From Guptibacillus hwajinpoensis (lineage in GTDB: Bacteria > Bacillota > Bacilli > Bacillales > Guptibacillaceae), in NCBI RefSeq assembly GCF_029277305.1, contig NZ_CP119526.1: a stretch of 64,000 nt of DNA; one strand, given 5' to 3'. This document shows positions 34,866-43,202 of this stretch, one piece after another (positions within the stretch are counted from its first letter, which is position 1; each line of letters opens with the position of its first letter). A program made the position numbers and the translations under genes. The notes under the pieces are model-generated. The model had not been told where the DNA came from. It did no database searches and saw only the letters and a list, made by a program, of their open reading frames with translations.

Positions 34866-36080
34866 ATGAAAACAGCACTTTTTGATAGGTTAGACGAGCT
34901 ATATCCTGACATGGTTGATCTTAGAAGAGATCTACATAGAAATCCAGAGTTATCTTTTGAAGAAGTTCGTACTCCAAAGTTAATTGCCAAATTCTATAAT
35001 GAGCTTGGTATGGAGGTTAGAACAGAAGTCGGAGGAAGAGGTGTTGTCGCGGTACTAAAGGGGGCACTTGCAGGTAAAACAGTTGCCTTACGCGCGGACT
35101 TCGATGCTCTACCGATTCATGACGAGAAAGACGTCTCCTATAAATCAACAGTACCTGGTGTGATGCATGCCTGTGGACATGATGGTCATACATCGACGTT
35201 ATTGTTTCTAGCTAAGGCTATGCATGAACAGAAAGAGAAACTTACTGGGAATGTGGTTTTTATCCATCAGTTTGCTGAAGAAATTACACCTGGTGGAGCA
35301 AAGCCAATGATAGAAGACGGATGTCTAGACGGCGTTGACGTACTATTTGGTACACATTTATGGTCAGGCTTTCCAACAGGAACAATCGCATATAAATCTG
35401 GAAGATTCATGGCAGCAGCAGATTCTTTTGAAATTGTTATTAAAGGCAAGGGTGGTCACGGAGGTATTCCACACGAAGCAATTGATTCAATTGTTGTTGC
35501 GAGTGGGCTTGTTACGAACCTTCAACAAATCGTAAGTCGCTTTGTGAATCCCGCAAGAACAGCAGTCGTCTCGGTTGGGTCATTCCACTCAGGATCTGCT
35601 TTTAACGTTCTGTCGGAAACCGCAACGCTAAAGGGTACAGTACGAACGTTTGATATGGAAGTGCGTGAGAAGATCGTTACACTTATGGAACAAATGATTA
35701 AGGGTGCTTGTGTTTCTGCTGGAGCGGACTATTCGTTTACTTATCAACGTGGCTATCCTCCAGTTGTCAATCATGAAGCCGAAACGATGATGCTTGAAGA
35801 TGCTGCTAAAAATGTAGAGGGTGTAAATGATGTCGTTGAGACAGAAGCTTTAATGGTTGGTGAAGATGTCGCTTACTACCTTCAACAAGTTCCAGGAACG
35901 TTCTTTCTAACTGGGTCTGGAAATGAAGAAAGACAATCAACTTATCCTCACCATCATCAATTGTTTGATATCGATGAAAAAGCGATGTTAATTGCTGCAA
36001 AAACGCTTGGAGAAGCAACACTTTCATACTTAGAGAAGTCCAGTCAACCTCTTTCAAAAATCGAGGGTGTTAACAGATAA
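34866..36080 (+). CDS. M20 family metallo-amidohydrolase
   Basis: Dinuclear metal amidohydrolase of 404 residues (HipO/N-acyl-amino-acid amidohydrolase group). It shows DLRRDLHRNPELSFEE, ALRADFDALPIHDE (metal Asp region), MHACGHDGHTS (Cys/His metal ligands), FAEEITPGGA (Glu pair) and YPHHHQLFDID (C-terminal His). The dimerisation domain occupies about 180-290. Such enzymes release amino acids from N-acyl, hippurate or gamma-glutamyl conjugates; the substrate is unknown. The next gene, a PucR-type regulator, starts 21 bases downstream and probably controls or responds to this function. Confidence 0.9.
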   Translation: MKTALFDRLDELYPDMVDLRRDLHRNPELSFEEVRTPKLIAKFYNELGMEVRTEVGGRGVVAVLKGALAGKTVALRADFDALPIHDEKDVSYKSTVPGVMHACGHDGHTSTLLFLAKAMHEQKEKLTGNVVFIHQFAEEITPGGAKPMIEDGCLDGVDVLFGTHLWSGFPTGTIAYKSGRFMAAADSFEIVIKGKGGHGGIPHEAIDSIVVASGLVTNLQQIVSRFVNPARTAVVSVGSFHSGSAFNVLSETATLKGTVRTFDMEVREKIVTLMEQMIKGACVSAGADYSFTYQRGYPPVVNHEAETMMLEDAAKNVEGVNDVVETEALMVGEDVAYYLQQVPGTFFLTGSGNEERQSTYPHHHQLFDIDEKAMLIAAKTLGEATLSYLEKSSQPLSKIEGVNR

Positions 36081-36101
36081 AAGCGAAAAGGAGGGAAGTA
36101 A

Positions 36102-37961
36102 ATGGCGAGAGGATTATTAGAGAACGAAGCAGATCTAAGCAAACGGCAGCTACATCTGCTCATGCAAGTTTCAACGATCTTTAACTCTTCATTAGATTTT
36201 TATTCAGTTATTCAATCAGTGATTGAAGAAGCTGTTTCGGCGATCGATGCAGCAGATGGGGGAGTCCTCTTTCTTTATGATCGTAATAGTAAAAGTCTAA
36301 AAGTCGCGGCTTCATATGGCTTTCGCAAAAAAACTGTAAATGAAGTTATGCTAAAGTCTGGTGAGTCTATGACGGGAATGGCTTTTGCACAAGAAAAAAC
36401 ACTTCACTTTCAAACAAGTAAAGAAGTAGCTCATGCGATGGATACAATGAGTGTACAGAATGCTAAGCTATATAAACAATCGGCCGAAGAACGCCCTTTA
36501 AGCACAATTTGTATCCCAATCATCCAAGACAACGTTTGTACAGGAGTCATCGTTCTTGATCGTTTCAAACAAGAGAAGCCATTCACAGAAGATGATATAA
36601 GGTTAGTAGAAGCAATATCTTCCCAAGCTGCTATTGCCCTTGAAAATGCTGATTTGTATCGAAACAAAGAGATTTCTCTTGAAAAAGTACAGCGGTTTAA
36701 TCAAACGATTATTCATCAAAATGAGGGTTTGTCTAAATCAGTTGAAACACATCAGGCTTTATCGGACATAGGGATGGAAGAGAGTTCTTTTGGGGAAATT
36801 TGCACTTATTTAGGGAATGCCATTGGAAAAGCAGTTATGGTATTTGATCCCTTTGGTGATGTGAAGGCATCAAGTACTGAAGATTTGCAGAACAGAAAAG
36901 TGCTTAAAAGTACAATTATTAATCACCTTCATTCAAAGAACGGCTATATTAACTCGAATGAGAAAGATCAGGCTATAGTAGGGTTAGAAGGTGAGTTTCT
37001 TATTTTTCCGTTAGGAAGGTTAACATTTCCACTAGGCTATCTTGCAGTAATAACGGATAAGCGATCTCTTACTAGATTTGAACATTCTGCAGTGTATCAT
37101 GCTTGTACAGTAGCTGGTCTTCAATTAATGAAGAAGGAGTCAGAGCATAAGGAACAGCAGCGCTTAACAAGTGAGTTACTCATTAATGTTCTGTCAGAAC
37201 AAGAAGATGATTCAGACTTAAGCTATGTTTCGAATCGATTGGATACAAGTATGGATGGTTATTTCACAGCGGCTGTTCTTGATGTGCCGCAGGAATATAG
37301 TAAAGAGCAAGAGGAATGGCTCCGCAGGTGTATTCATTCTGCTATAAGTCACTTACTAACGAATAATAGTGACATACAAGTGCTTGTAACAGAATGGGGT
37401 AGACAAGTTGTTTTGATCTTCCACCAGGAATATAAGAAAGGGATTGAATCATCCATAATCACTGTTAACCGCTTTATGAATGATTTCAATCAATTAATCG
37501 AAGACATATCAGAAGAGAAAGTTTGCCGAATCGGAATTGGCAAACCAGTTAAAGGGTTACTTGCACTTCATCAATCGTTTCAAGAAGCGAAGAAAACGAT
37601 TAAGTTCCTCAAACGCTTTGCTTTTGCAGGATCAACCTCATGGTATGAAGAACTAGGGGCTCTACGCTTACTTCTAAATAACAAAGAAGACGAGCTTGCA
37701 AACTACGCGTTTGAATACCTTTCTCCGCTCCTTGCTTACGAGAAAAGACGGAAAGGTGAATTGTTCCAGACGCTATTCGTCTATTTATCAACTGGTCAGG
37801 ATTTGAAAGATGCATCTGAACAGTTACACGTTCATGTGAACACTATGAACTATCGAATTCAACGTATTCAAGAAATCATGAACATAGAATTCAATAACCC
37901 TACTGACTTACTGAACATCCAGGTTGCTTGTAACATCTACCGCTATTTATATGAGGCCTAG
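36102..37961 (+). CDS. GAF-PucR family transcriptional regulator
   Basis: Regulator of 619 residues. The N-terminal GAF domain (about 20-190) begins LLMQVSTIFNSSLDFYSVIQ and includes GVLFLYDRNSKSLKVAAS and ISSQAAIALENADLY. A middle sensory region and a CdaR-like domain follow. The C terminus has the PucR HTH (LYVHVNTMNYRIQRIQ-like: HVHVNTMNYRIQRIQEIM). PucR/CdaR proteins activate purine or organic-acid catabolic genes. It lies 21 bases after the M20 gene and is likely co-transcribed. Its stop codon abuts the convergent gene at 37962. Confidence 0.85.
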   Translation: MARGLLENEADLSKRQLHLLMQVSTIFNSSLDFYSVIQSVIEEAVSAIDAADGGVLFLYDRNSKSLKVAASYGFRKKTVNEVMLKSGESMTGMAFAQEKTLHFQTSKEVAHAMDTMSVQNAKLYKQSAEERPLSTICIPIIQDNVCTGVIVLDRFKQEKPFTEDDIRLVEAISSQAAIALENADLYRNKEISLEKVQRFNQTIIHQNEGLSKSVETHQALSDIGMEESSFGEICTYLGNAIGKAVMVFDPFGDVKASSTEDLQNRKVLKSTIINHLHSKNGYINSNEKDQAIVGLEGEFLIFPLGRLTFPLGYLAVITDKRSLTRFEHSAVYHACTVAGLQLMKKESEHKEQQRLTSELLINVLSEQEDDSDLSYVSNRLDTSMDGYFTAAVLDVPQEYSKEQEEWLRRCIHSAISHLLTNNSDIQVLVTEWGRQVVLIFHQEYKKGIESSIITVNRFMNDFNQLIEDISEEKVCRIGIGKPVKGLLALHQSFQEAKKTIKFLKRFAFAGSTSWYEELGALRLLLNNKEDELANYAFEYLSPLLAYEKRRKGELFQTLFVYLSTGQDLKDASEQLHVHVNTMNYRIQRIQEIMNIEFNNPTDLLNIQVACNIYRYLYEA

Positions 37962-38246
37962 TTATTGTTCATCAGGTTGAAGGTACGGGCGCAACTTGCG
38001 TACATATCTTCTAATATCAAATAACAGCTTTGTCTGCATCTTCTTATCAGATACAAACTGTTGAATATGTGAAATAGAAGGAAATGAGCCGTGTTCATTA
38101 AATTGAACAGGGAGAGTACCCTGTTTCATAAGTTCTCCTGATTCACGATTAATGATCTCCACTTCAACTGTTGCTTCGTACGTATCGGGTATATGGTGGT
38201 TTTCTAGACGATTGACTTGTTGAACTTTAAAAAGAATTTGTGGCAT
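37962..38246 (-). CDS. Conserved hypothetical protein, 94 aa
   Basis: Small soluble protein (MPQILFKVQQVNRLENHHIP..., ending KLLFDIRRYVRKLRPYL). AAGGAGG lies before the ATG at 38246, which overrides the longer frame to 38309. It has a mostly beta N-terminal part and a helical basic end. I do not recognise a family. It is divergent from the kinase at 38481; an AGCCTGTT-CTA-AACAGGCT palindrome (38314-38332) lies between them. Confidence 0.65.
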   Translation of the reverse strand: MPQILFKVQQVNRLENHHIPDTYEATVEVEIINRESGELMKQGTLPVQFNEHGSFPSISHIQQFVSDKKMQTKLLFDIRRYVRKLRPYLQPDEQ

Positions 38247-38313
38247 GGATACTCCTCCTTCACTCTTCCTTACCCGAATAAACCTATAGTTAGGCACTTG
38301 AATTGTCAATTGC

Positions 38314-38332
38314 AGCCTGTTCTAAACAGGCT
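38314..38332. promoter_or_regulatory. Palindrome in divergent promoter region
   Basis: AGCCTGTT and AACAGGCT flank a CTA centre. It lies between two divergent genes without a T run, so it may be an operator. Confidence 0.35.
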
Positions 38333-38480
38333 GTTTGTCATTTTCGAGCTAATTGAAAAACGAAATTTCCTGTTAAATTTGTAAAATGTGGAAGGGATTA
38401 CGTGAACATTGTCAAATAGTAATTAGGGATATGATTGTTTAGATTTTGACATTGAATACAAAAAAAGAGTGGGGTATAGC

Positions 38481-40277
38481 ATGGCGGATTTCACATATAC
38501 ATTTCATTTCTTTCTAGTTGTGATCTCGATTTTAATGGTAGTAAGTTATTCATATACAGCATTTGATTTTCATGAAAAAGCCTTAAATATGGTGCTCTCA
38601 TATAGAAAAATATGGATTATCGGAAGTGCTCTCGCATTTGGAGCTGGTATTTGGATTCTTCAATACATAGTCATTTTGGGATTGGCATCCACTTCATCAG
38701 CTCACTATCAGCCATGGTTTGTTGCTACTACACTATTAATCCCTGTTTGTGGTTCGTTTGTTTCATTTCTTATTCTTACATACAAAAGGCAATTAAGAGC
38801 TATCTTCTTTGCTAGTATATCTATTGCGCTATCCTTACTTATTCTACAGGTGCTCACTTCCACCTATTTGCTGAACGTTACATACAAATTAAGTGATTGG
38901 TGGAGATTAGCACTCCCAGGATCCATTGCCTTTTTTACAACAATCAGTAGCTTATGGCTCGTTTATGGTGTTTCAAACGAAAAAGTCTCTTCTTGGGGGA
39001 AAATGTTTGGCGCTATCGTACTTGGTATTGGCTCTTCTTGTATTTATTATTTAACGATGTCGACGTCCTTAGCAAAACCTCAATTTAATGTTGAGAATTA
39101 CGGTGACAGCACACTTCTGCAGTACATCGTTTTGACAGGTATTTTCATTGTAGCCGTCTTAATATTAATTAGTGTCGTTCGAGATCGTAAGCTTGAGATT
39201 CAAGCGAACCAACTACAAGAAAGTGAGCACAGATATCAATCACTCGTTGAAAACAGTCCAGACGGTGTGATGCTTCTGAATGTTGATGGTCAGATTCTCA
39301 ATATCAATCCTTCATTAGAGAAAATGAGTGGATACACTTCAAGTGAAGCAAGAAATAAAACGAGTTTTCAAATTGTTGAACAGCGATTTCTTAAGCGGAT
39401 GATGACTTGCTTTGAAGAAACCAAAAAGGGTAGTCCTCAGAAATGTGAATCAGCCATCGTACACAAACTTGGCCATTCCGTTAAAGTGAAAATTGTATCG
39501 ATTCCTCATATAATCGAGGGGAAAGTACAGGGTGTCATTGCTTTCGTAGAAGATATTACAGAATCAAAAGAAACGGAAGAACTTCTAAGGCGCTCAGAAA
39601 AGTTAACAGCTGTTGGAGAGTTAGCAGCGGGTGTTGCACATGAAATAAGAAATCCATTAACTTCTTTAAAAGGGTTTGCGAATATTCTTCATAGCTCATC
39701 AAAAGATGAAAAATCACAGGAGTTCTTGCAAATCATGCTCTCAGAAATTGATCGTATCAATTTCATAGTGAGTGAATTTATGTTGCTCGCAAGACCACAA
39801 GAAAAAGAATTTGCTGAAAGTGACCTTATCTCGTTACTAAGGCATGTTGTTTCGCTTCTCAAGACGCAAGCAATTCTGAAGGATATTGTTATAAGAACAG
39901 ACTACGAGTTCGATCATTTTCTCCTTGTTTGTGAAGAAAACCAGATTAAACAGGTTTTAGTAAACGTGCTAAAAAACGCTATTGAAGCGATGCCCTCAGG
40001 TGGTATGATCTCATTAAAAGTTTCAAAGAATGAAAACGACGACGCCGTGATTTCAATAAAAGATCAAGGCGTTGGTATCCCAGAACATCAGTTATCAAGA
40101 ATTGGAGAACCATTCTATACACTTAAAGAGAATGGTACAGGACTCGGGTTGATGGTGAGTTTCAACATTATTGAGAATCATAATGGAAGAATGACCATCA
40201 CGAGTATTGAGGGAGAAGGAACAACTGTAAACATTTCTCTTCCGGCTGAAGAAAAACATTTAGTTTCCGCGCAATAA
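38481..40277 (+). CDS. Seven-span (MHYT-like) PAS sensor histidine kinase
   Basis: Kinase of 598 residues. The N-terminal 230 residues form about seven membrane spans with the layout of MHYT sensors. The expected M-H-Y-T triplets are degenerate (FGAGIWILQYIV and GIGSSCIYYLTMS), so metal or gas sensing by those residues is doubtful. A PAS domain (about 255-370) follows, then the phosphoacceptor LAAGVAHEIRNPLTSLKGF, N box NVLKNAIEAMPSGG, G1 KDQGVGIP and G2 GTGLGL. GGGG lies seven bases before the ATG at 38481. It is a likely sporulation phosphorelay kinase. Confidence 0.85.
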   Translation: MADFTYTFHFFLVVISILMVVSYSYTAFDFHEKALNMVLSYRKIWIIGSALAFGAGIWILQYIVILGLASTSSAHYQPWFVATTLLIPVCGSFVSFLILTYKRQLRAIFFASISIALSLLILQVLTSTYLLNVTYKLSDWWRLALPGSIAFFTTISSLWLVYGVSNEKVSSWGKMFGAIVLGIGSSCIYYLTMSTSLAKPQFNVENYGDSTLLQYIVLTGIFIVAVLILISVVRDRKLEIQANQLQESEHRYQSLVENSPDGVMLLNVDGQILNINPSLEKMSGYTSSEARNKTSFQIVEQRFLKRMMTCFEETKKGSPQKCESAIVHKLGHSVKVKIVSIPHIIEGKVQGVIAFVEDITESKETEELLRRSEKLTAVGELAAGVAHEIRNPLTSLKGFANILHSSSKDEKSQEFLQIMLSEIDRINFIVSEFMLLARPQEKEFAESDLISLLRHVVSLLKTQAILKDIVIRTDYEFDHFLLVCEENQIKQVLVNVLKNAIEAMPSGGMISLKVSKNENDDAVISIKDQGVGIPEHQLSRIGEPFYTLKENGTGLGLMVSFNIIENHNGRMTITSIEGEGTTVNISLPAEEKHLVSAQ

Positions 40278-40280
40278 AAA

Positions 40281-40310
40281 AACGCTGGCATATTGCCAGC
40301 GTTGTTTATT
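40281..40310. terminator. Bidirectional terminator
   Basis: AACGCTGGCA and TGCCAGCGTT flank a TAT loop. The minus strand continues with seven T and the plus strand with GTTTATT, so it serves both convergent genes. Confidence 0.88.
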
Positions 40311-40330
40311 ATTCAAGTATGAAAAGTCAA

Positions 40331-40564
40331 TTACTTTTTTGTTTCTACATTTTTTAATGCTTCAATGGTTTCTTTTTCTAGAAATTCAGAAGCTGGAATA
40401 TCTAGTGCGGTAGATATTTTGAGTAAGGTTTGTACGTCAGGATGTGATTGCCCCTCTTCAATTTGCTGCATTAAACCAGAACCAATTCGAACCTTAACTG
40501 CAAGTTCTTCAATAGTCAAATTAGATTCTAATCGATGTTTTAGAATTTTGTCACCTATGTTCAA
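40331..40564 (-). CDS. Possible internally initiated HTH protein, 77 aa
   Basis: Alternative product in the same frame as the UspA-HTH gene. The TTG at 40564 is preceded by AAGGAGG (40571-40579 on the minus strand) with eight bases spacing, as good as any ribosome site in this window. The product would be exactly the XRE-type HTH (start MNIGDKILKHRLESN). If used, one gene would give both a full-length fusion and a free DNA-binding domain. Confidence 0.45.
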   Translation of the reverse strand: MNIGDKILKHRLESNLTIEELAVKVRIGSGLMQQIEEGQSHPDVQTLLKISTALDIPASEFLEKETIEALKNVETKK

Positions 40565-41026
40565 TTTAATTCCCTCCTTAATTGGTACTTTTGCACCTCT
40601 TACAACGAGAACATCACAAGGAGCATGTCGGGTGATGTGTTCCGATACGCTTCCCATCAGCAACCGTTCAACACGGTTCATTCCAGTAGCGCCACATACA
40701 ATGAGATCAATGTTATGTTGAGGAGCGATGGTTTTGGAAATCTTTACTTTAGGAGATCCATACTCAATGGTTGTTTTAACATTTCTTAACCCTGCTAAAG
40801 CTGCTTTTTCTTTATATTCTTTAAGTAGCCGTTGGCCGAAATGTTCAGCTCGTTCTGTTGCTAAATCATATAGTTCAAAAGTGGAGAAGTTCCTCGTATC
40901 AATAACGTGTGCAATGAGAAGTGATGCGTCGTCCTGTATAGCAATATCAACTGCTTTTGAGAAAGCAACCTCTGCTGAATCAGATCCATCTACCGCTACA
41001 AGAATGTTGAAATGTTTTGCACTCAT
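40331..41026 (-). CDS. Universal stress protein fused to XRE-type HTH
   Basis: A 231-residue protein with two domains. Residues 1-145 form a Usp domain (FNILVAVDGSDSAEVAFSKA; the ATP motif CGATGMNRVERLLMGSVSEH, then CDVLVVRG). Residues 155-231 form a Cro/C1 helix-turn-helix (HRLESNLTIEELAVKVRIGS, GLMQQIEEGQSHPDVQTLLK). The linker VPIKEGIK is encoded by AAGGAGG-containing sequence followed eight bases later by an in-frame TTG, so the HTH may also be made alone. The ATG at 41026 is preceded by GGGGGA-like sequence. An ATP- or stress-responsive regulator is a reasonable inference. It has no close partner gene. Confidence 0.8.
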   Translation of the reverse strand: MSAKHFNILVAVDGSDSAEVAFSKAVDIAIQDDASLLIAHVIDTRNFSTFELYDLATERAEHFGQRLLKEYKEKAALAGLRNVKTTIEYGSPKVKISKTIAPQHNIDLIVCGATGMNRVERLLMGSVSEHITRHAPCDVLVVRGAKVPIKEGIKLNIGDKILKHRLESNLTIEELAVKVRIGSGLMQQIEEGQSHPDVQTLLKISTALDIPASEFLEKETIEALKNVETKK

Positions 41027-41155
41027 CTTAATTCCCCCTCAAAAAAGTATAGTTAACTTACTTTTATTGTAATCTGAAAGGCAATAGAAGACTGTGATAC
41101 ATATCACAGGAAGAAATAATTATTCTATTCAACTAACGTAGAGCATAAACTAGAG

Positions 41156-41198
41156 TTGACAAACTTTCGTTTGTGCGATACTTTTGCATTAGGGAAAC
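41156..41198 (+). promoter_or_regulatory. Promoter P1 with MntR box
   Basis: TTGACA (41156-41161), a 16-bp spacer and GATACT (41178-41183). TTTTGCATTAGGGAAAC (41182-41198) overlaps the start point and fits the MntR operator of Bacillus mnt genes (TTGCAnnAGGGAAA core). Manganese-loaded MntR would repress here. Confidence 0.72.
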
Positions 41199-41300
41199 AT
41201 TTACGAACGTCGACATTAGTACTAATTATGATTTTTCGTGAGTGATTAATCGATTTCTTTAAATTTTATTGATTGGAGCTGCTTTCAGCTCTGTTTTTTT
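41190..41300 (+). ncRNA. Possible short MntR-controlled leader RNA
   Basis: Transcription from P1 at 41156 would meet an intrinsic terminator at 41276-41300 (GAGCTG-CTTT-CAGCTC then TGTTTTTTT), giving an RNA of roughly 110 bases. No ORF of note lies within it. It may be an attenuated leader or a small RNA. Confidence 0.4.
41276..41300 (+). terminator. Intrinsic terminator inside the mnt leader
   Basis: GAGCTG and CAGCTC form a 6-bp stem with a CTTT loop, followed by TG and seven T. It separates P1 from P2. Confidence 0.7.
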
Positions 41301-41306
41301 AATCAA

Positions 41307-41335
41307 TTGTTGCACGAGGGAAAAACTTGTATATG
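41307..41335 (+). promoter_or_regulatory. Promoter P2 with second MntR box
   Basis: TTGTTG (41307-41312), a 17-bp spacer and TATATG (41330-41335). The spacer contains TTGCACGAGGGAAA, sharing the core of the box at 41182. This places a second manganese-responsive promoter after the internal terminator and about 130 bases before mntA. Confidence 0.65.
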
Positions 41336-41472
41336 CAGCAAACAAAAGAGAGGGATTGCAAAATGTTTTCACAATTGATAAGTGGAAAAGCACATCTTTT
41401 ATAAAGAGCCCATAGGTTAGTTGAAGATTATTAGATTAAGAGAATGATGGACAGAAAGAGAGGAGAACGATT

Positions 41473-42399
41473 ATGAAGAAATGGTTTGGAATTGTCAGCG
41501 CTTGTTTGTTACTAGTTATTTTAGGTGCTTGCAGTACTGCAGGGGAGAGTACTGAAGGTGAAGGGAAGATTAAAGTTACAACTACAACAGGTCAGATTGG
41601 AGACATTGCTAAAAACATAGGTGAAGATCACGTTAAAGTTGATTCACTAATGGGTCCTGGAATCGATCCGCATTTGTACAAAGCATCTCAAGGAGATATT
41701 AACAAATTATCGAACGCCGATATTATTTTCTATAATGGTCTACATCTTGAAGGGAAAATGGGCGATATTTTTGCGAAAATGAAAGATGAGAATCCAACCT
41801 ATCCAGTCGCAGAAGCGATTCCAGAAGACATGCTTTTGGTTGATCAAGCAAATTCGTCTGCAGTAGATCCTCACGTTTGGTTTGACATTGACTTATGGAA
41901 GTATGCGGTTGAAGAAGTACGCGATGGCTTGATTGAACTAGATCCAGATAATAAAGCTGATTATGAAAAAAACACTGAAGCGTACCTTGAAGAATTAACG
42001 ACGTTACAAACTGAATCACAAGAGAGAATTAATGAAATACCTGAAGAAAGTCGTGTCCTTGTGACTGCACACGATGCATTTCAATACTTCGGCCAAGCAT
42101 ACGGCATGGAAGTTAAAGGCTTACAAGGCTTAAGTACCGATTCAGAATATGGATTGCGAGACGTACAGGATTTGGTTAACGTTCTCGCTGACCGAAACAT
42201 CAAAGCTGTTTTCATAGAAAGTAGTATTTCAGAACGGTCTATAAATGCGGTTGTTGAAGGCTCGAAAGAAAAGGGTCATGAAGTTGTTATAGGTGGAGAA
42301 TTATTTTCTGACGCAATGGGAGAAGAAGGTACACCTGAAGGAACGTATGTAGGAATGTACGAACACAACATTGAAACAATAACAGAATCATTGAAATAA
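41473..42399 (+). CDS. mntA: Manganese ABC transporter, substrate-binding lipoprotein
   Basis: Cluster A-I metal-binding protein of 308 residues. It has a lipoprotein signal (LLVILGAC), then VTTTTGQIGDIAKNI. Metal ligands are visible as His in GIDPHLYKAS, His in VDPHVWFD, Glu in VFIESSISER and Asp in GGELFSDAMG. The long His-rich loop of zinc-specific ZnuA is absent, which favours manganese. AGAGAGGAG precedes the ATG. It is the first gene of mntABCD and has two MntR boxes upstream. Confidence 0.92.
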   Translation: MKKWFGIVSACLLLVILGACSTAGESTEGEGKIKVTTTTGQIGDIAKNIGEDHVKVDSLMGPGIDPHLYKASQGDINKLSNADIIFYNGLHLEGKMGDIFAKMKDENPTYPVAEAIPEDMLLVDQANSSAVDPHVWFDIDLWKYAVEEVRDGLIELDPDNKADYEKNTEAYLEELTTLQTESQERINEIPEESRVLVTAHDAFQYFGQAYGMEVKGLQGLSTDSEYGLRDVQDLVNVLADRNIKAVFIESSISERSINAVVEGSKEKGHEVVIGGELFSDAMGEEGTPEGTYVGMYEHNIETITESLK

Positions 42400-42435
42400 A
42401 GTAAGAAAGTAATAAAGTAAGAAAGGAGCACAGAG

Positions 42436-43191
42436 ATGAATCCAGTGAAGGTATCAAACGTTACAGTTGCATACGATCGAAAGCCGGTACTACAAGAAAT
42501 TACTTTCGATATGCCAGAAGGTAAATTAATTGGTGTTGTTGGACCAAATGGTGCAGGGAAATCGACTTTAATTAAAGCGATATTAGGGCTCATTCCAACA
42601 GCCTCAGGCACAGTAGATATTTATGGTAAACCTTATAAATCTCAAAGAAAACTAGTTGGATACGTTCCGCAGCGTGGTTCAGTTGATTGGGACTTTCCAA
42701 CAAATGCATTAGATGTTGTACTAATGGGGCGATATGGACATATTGGATGGTTTAGGCGTCCAGGTAAAAAGGACACTGCTATCGCTCTACAGGCACTTGA
42801 TAAAGTTGGTATGAAAGAATATGCAAGTCGGCAAATCAGCCAGCTTTCAGGTGGGCAGCAGCAGCGTGTCTTCCTCGCAAGAGCACTTGCACAGGATGCG
42901 ACTGTCTATTTCATGGATGAACCGTTTGTAGGAGTTGACGCAGCGACTGAGAAAGCAATTATTTCTTTATTAAACGAACTAAAGGCGCAGGGTAAAACAG
43001 TACTCGTTGTTCACCATGACCTTCAAACAGTTAAGGAATATTTTGATTGGACGCTCCTATTAAACAAACGGAAAATTGCCCTTGGACCTACTGAAGAAGT
43101 GTTTACAATCGATAATCTGCAAAAAACATATGGTGGTCGTCTGTCGTTTCTAGACACTCAACTTGACCCATCACATGTAGTGCAGTCATAG
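42436..43191 (+). CDS. mntB: Manganese ABC transporter, ATPase
   Basis: ABC ATPase of 251 residues. Walker A is GPNGAGKS, the signature is LSGGQQQR, Walker B is ATVYFMDEP and the switch His is in VVHHDL. It powers uptake by the MntC/MntD membrane pair. GAAAGGAG precedes the ATG 36 bases after mntA. Length and sequence are typical of B. subtilis MntB (YtgB). Confidence 0.92.
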   Translation: MNPVKVSNVTVAYDRKPVLQEITFDMPEGKLIGVVGPNGAGKSTLIKAILGLIPTASGTVDIYGKPYKSQRKLVGYVPQRGSVDWDFPTNALDVVLMGRYGHIGWFRRPGKKDTAIALQALDKVGMKEYASRQISQLSGGQQQRVFLARALAQDATVYFMDEPFVGVDAATEKAIISLLNELKAQGKTVLVVHHDLQTVKEYFDWTLLLNKRKIALGPTEEVFTIDNLQKTYGGRLSFLDTQLDPSHVVQS

Positions 43192-43202
43192 GAGGGCTTA
43201 AA

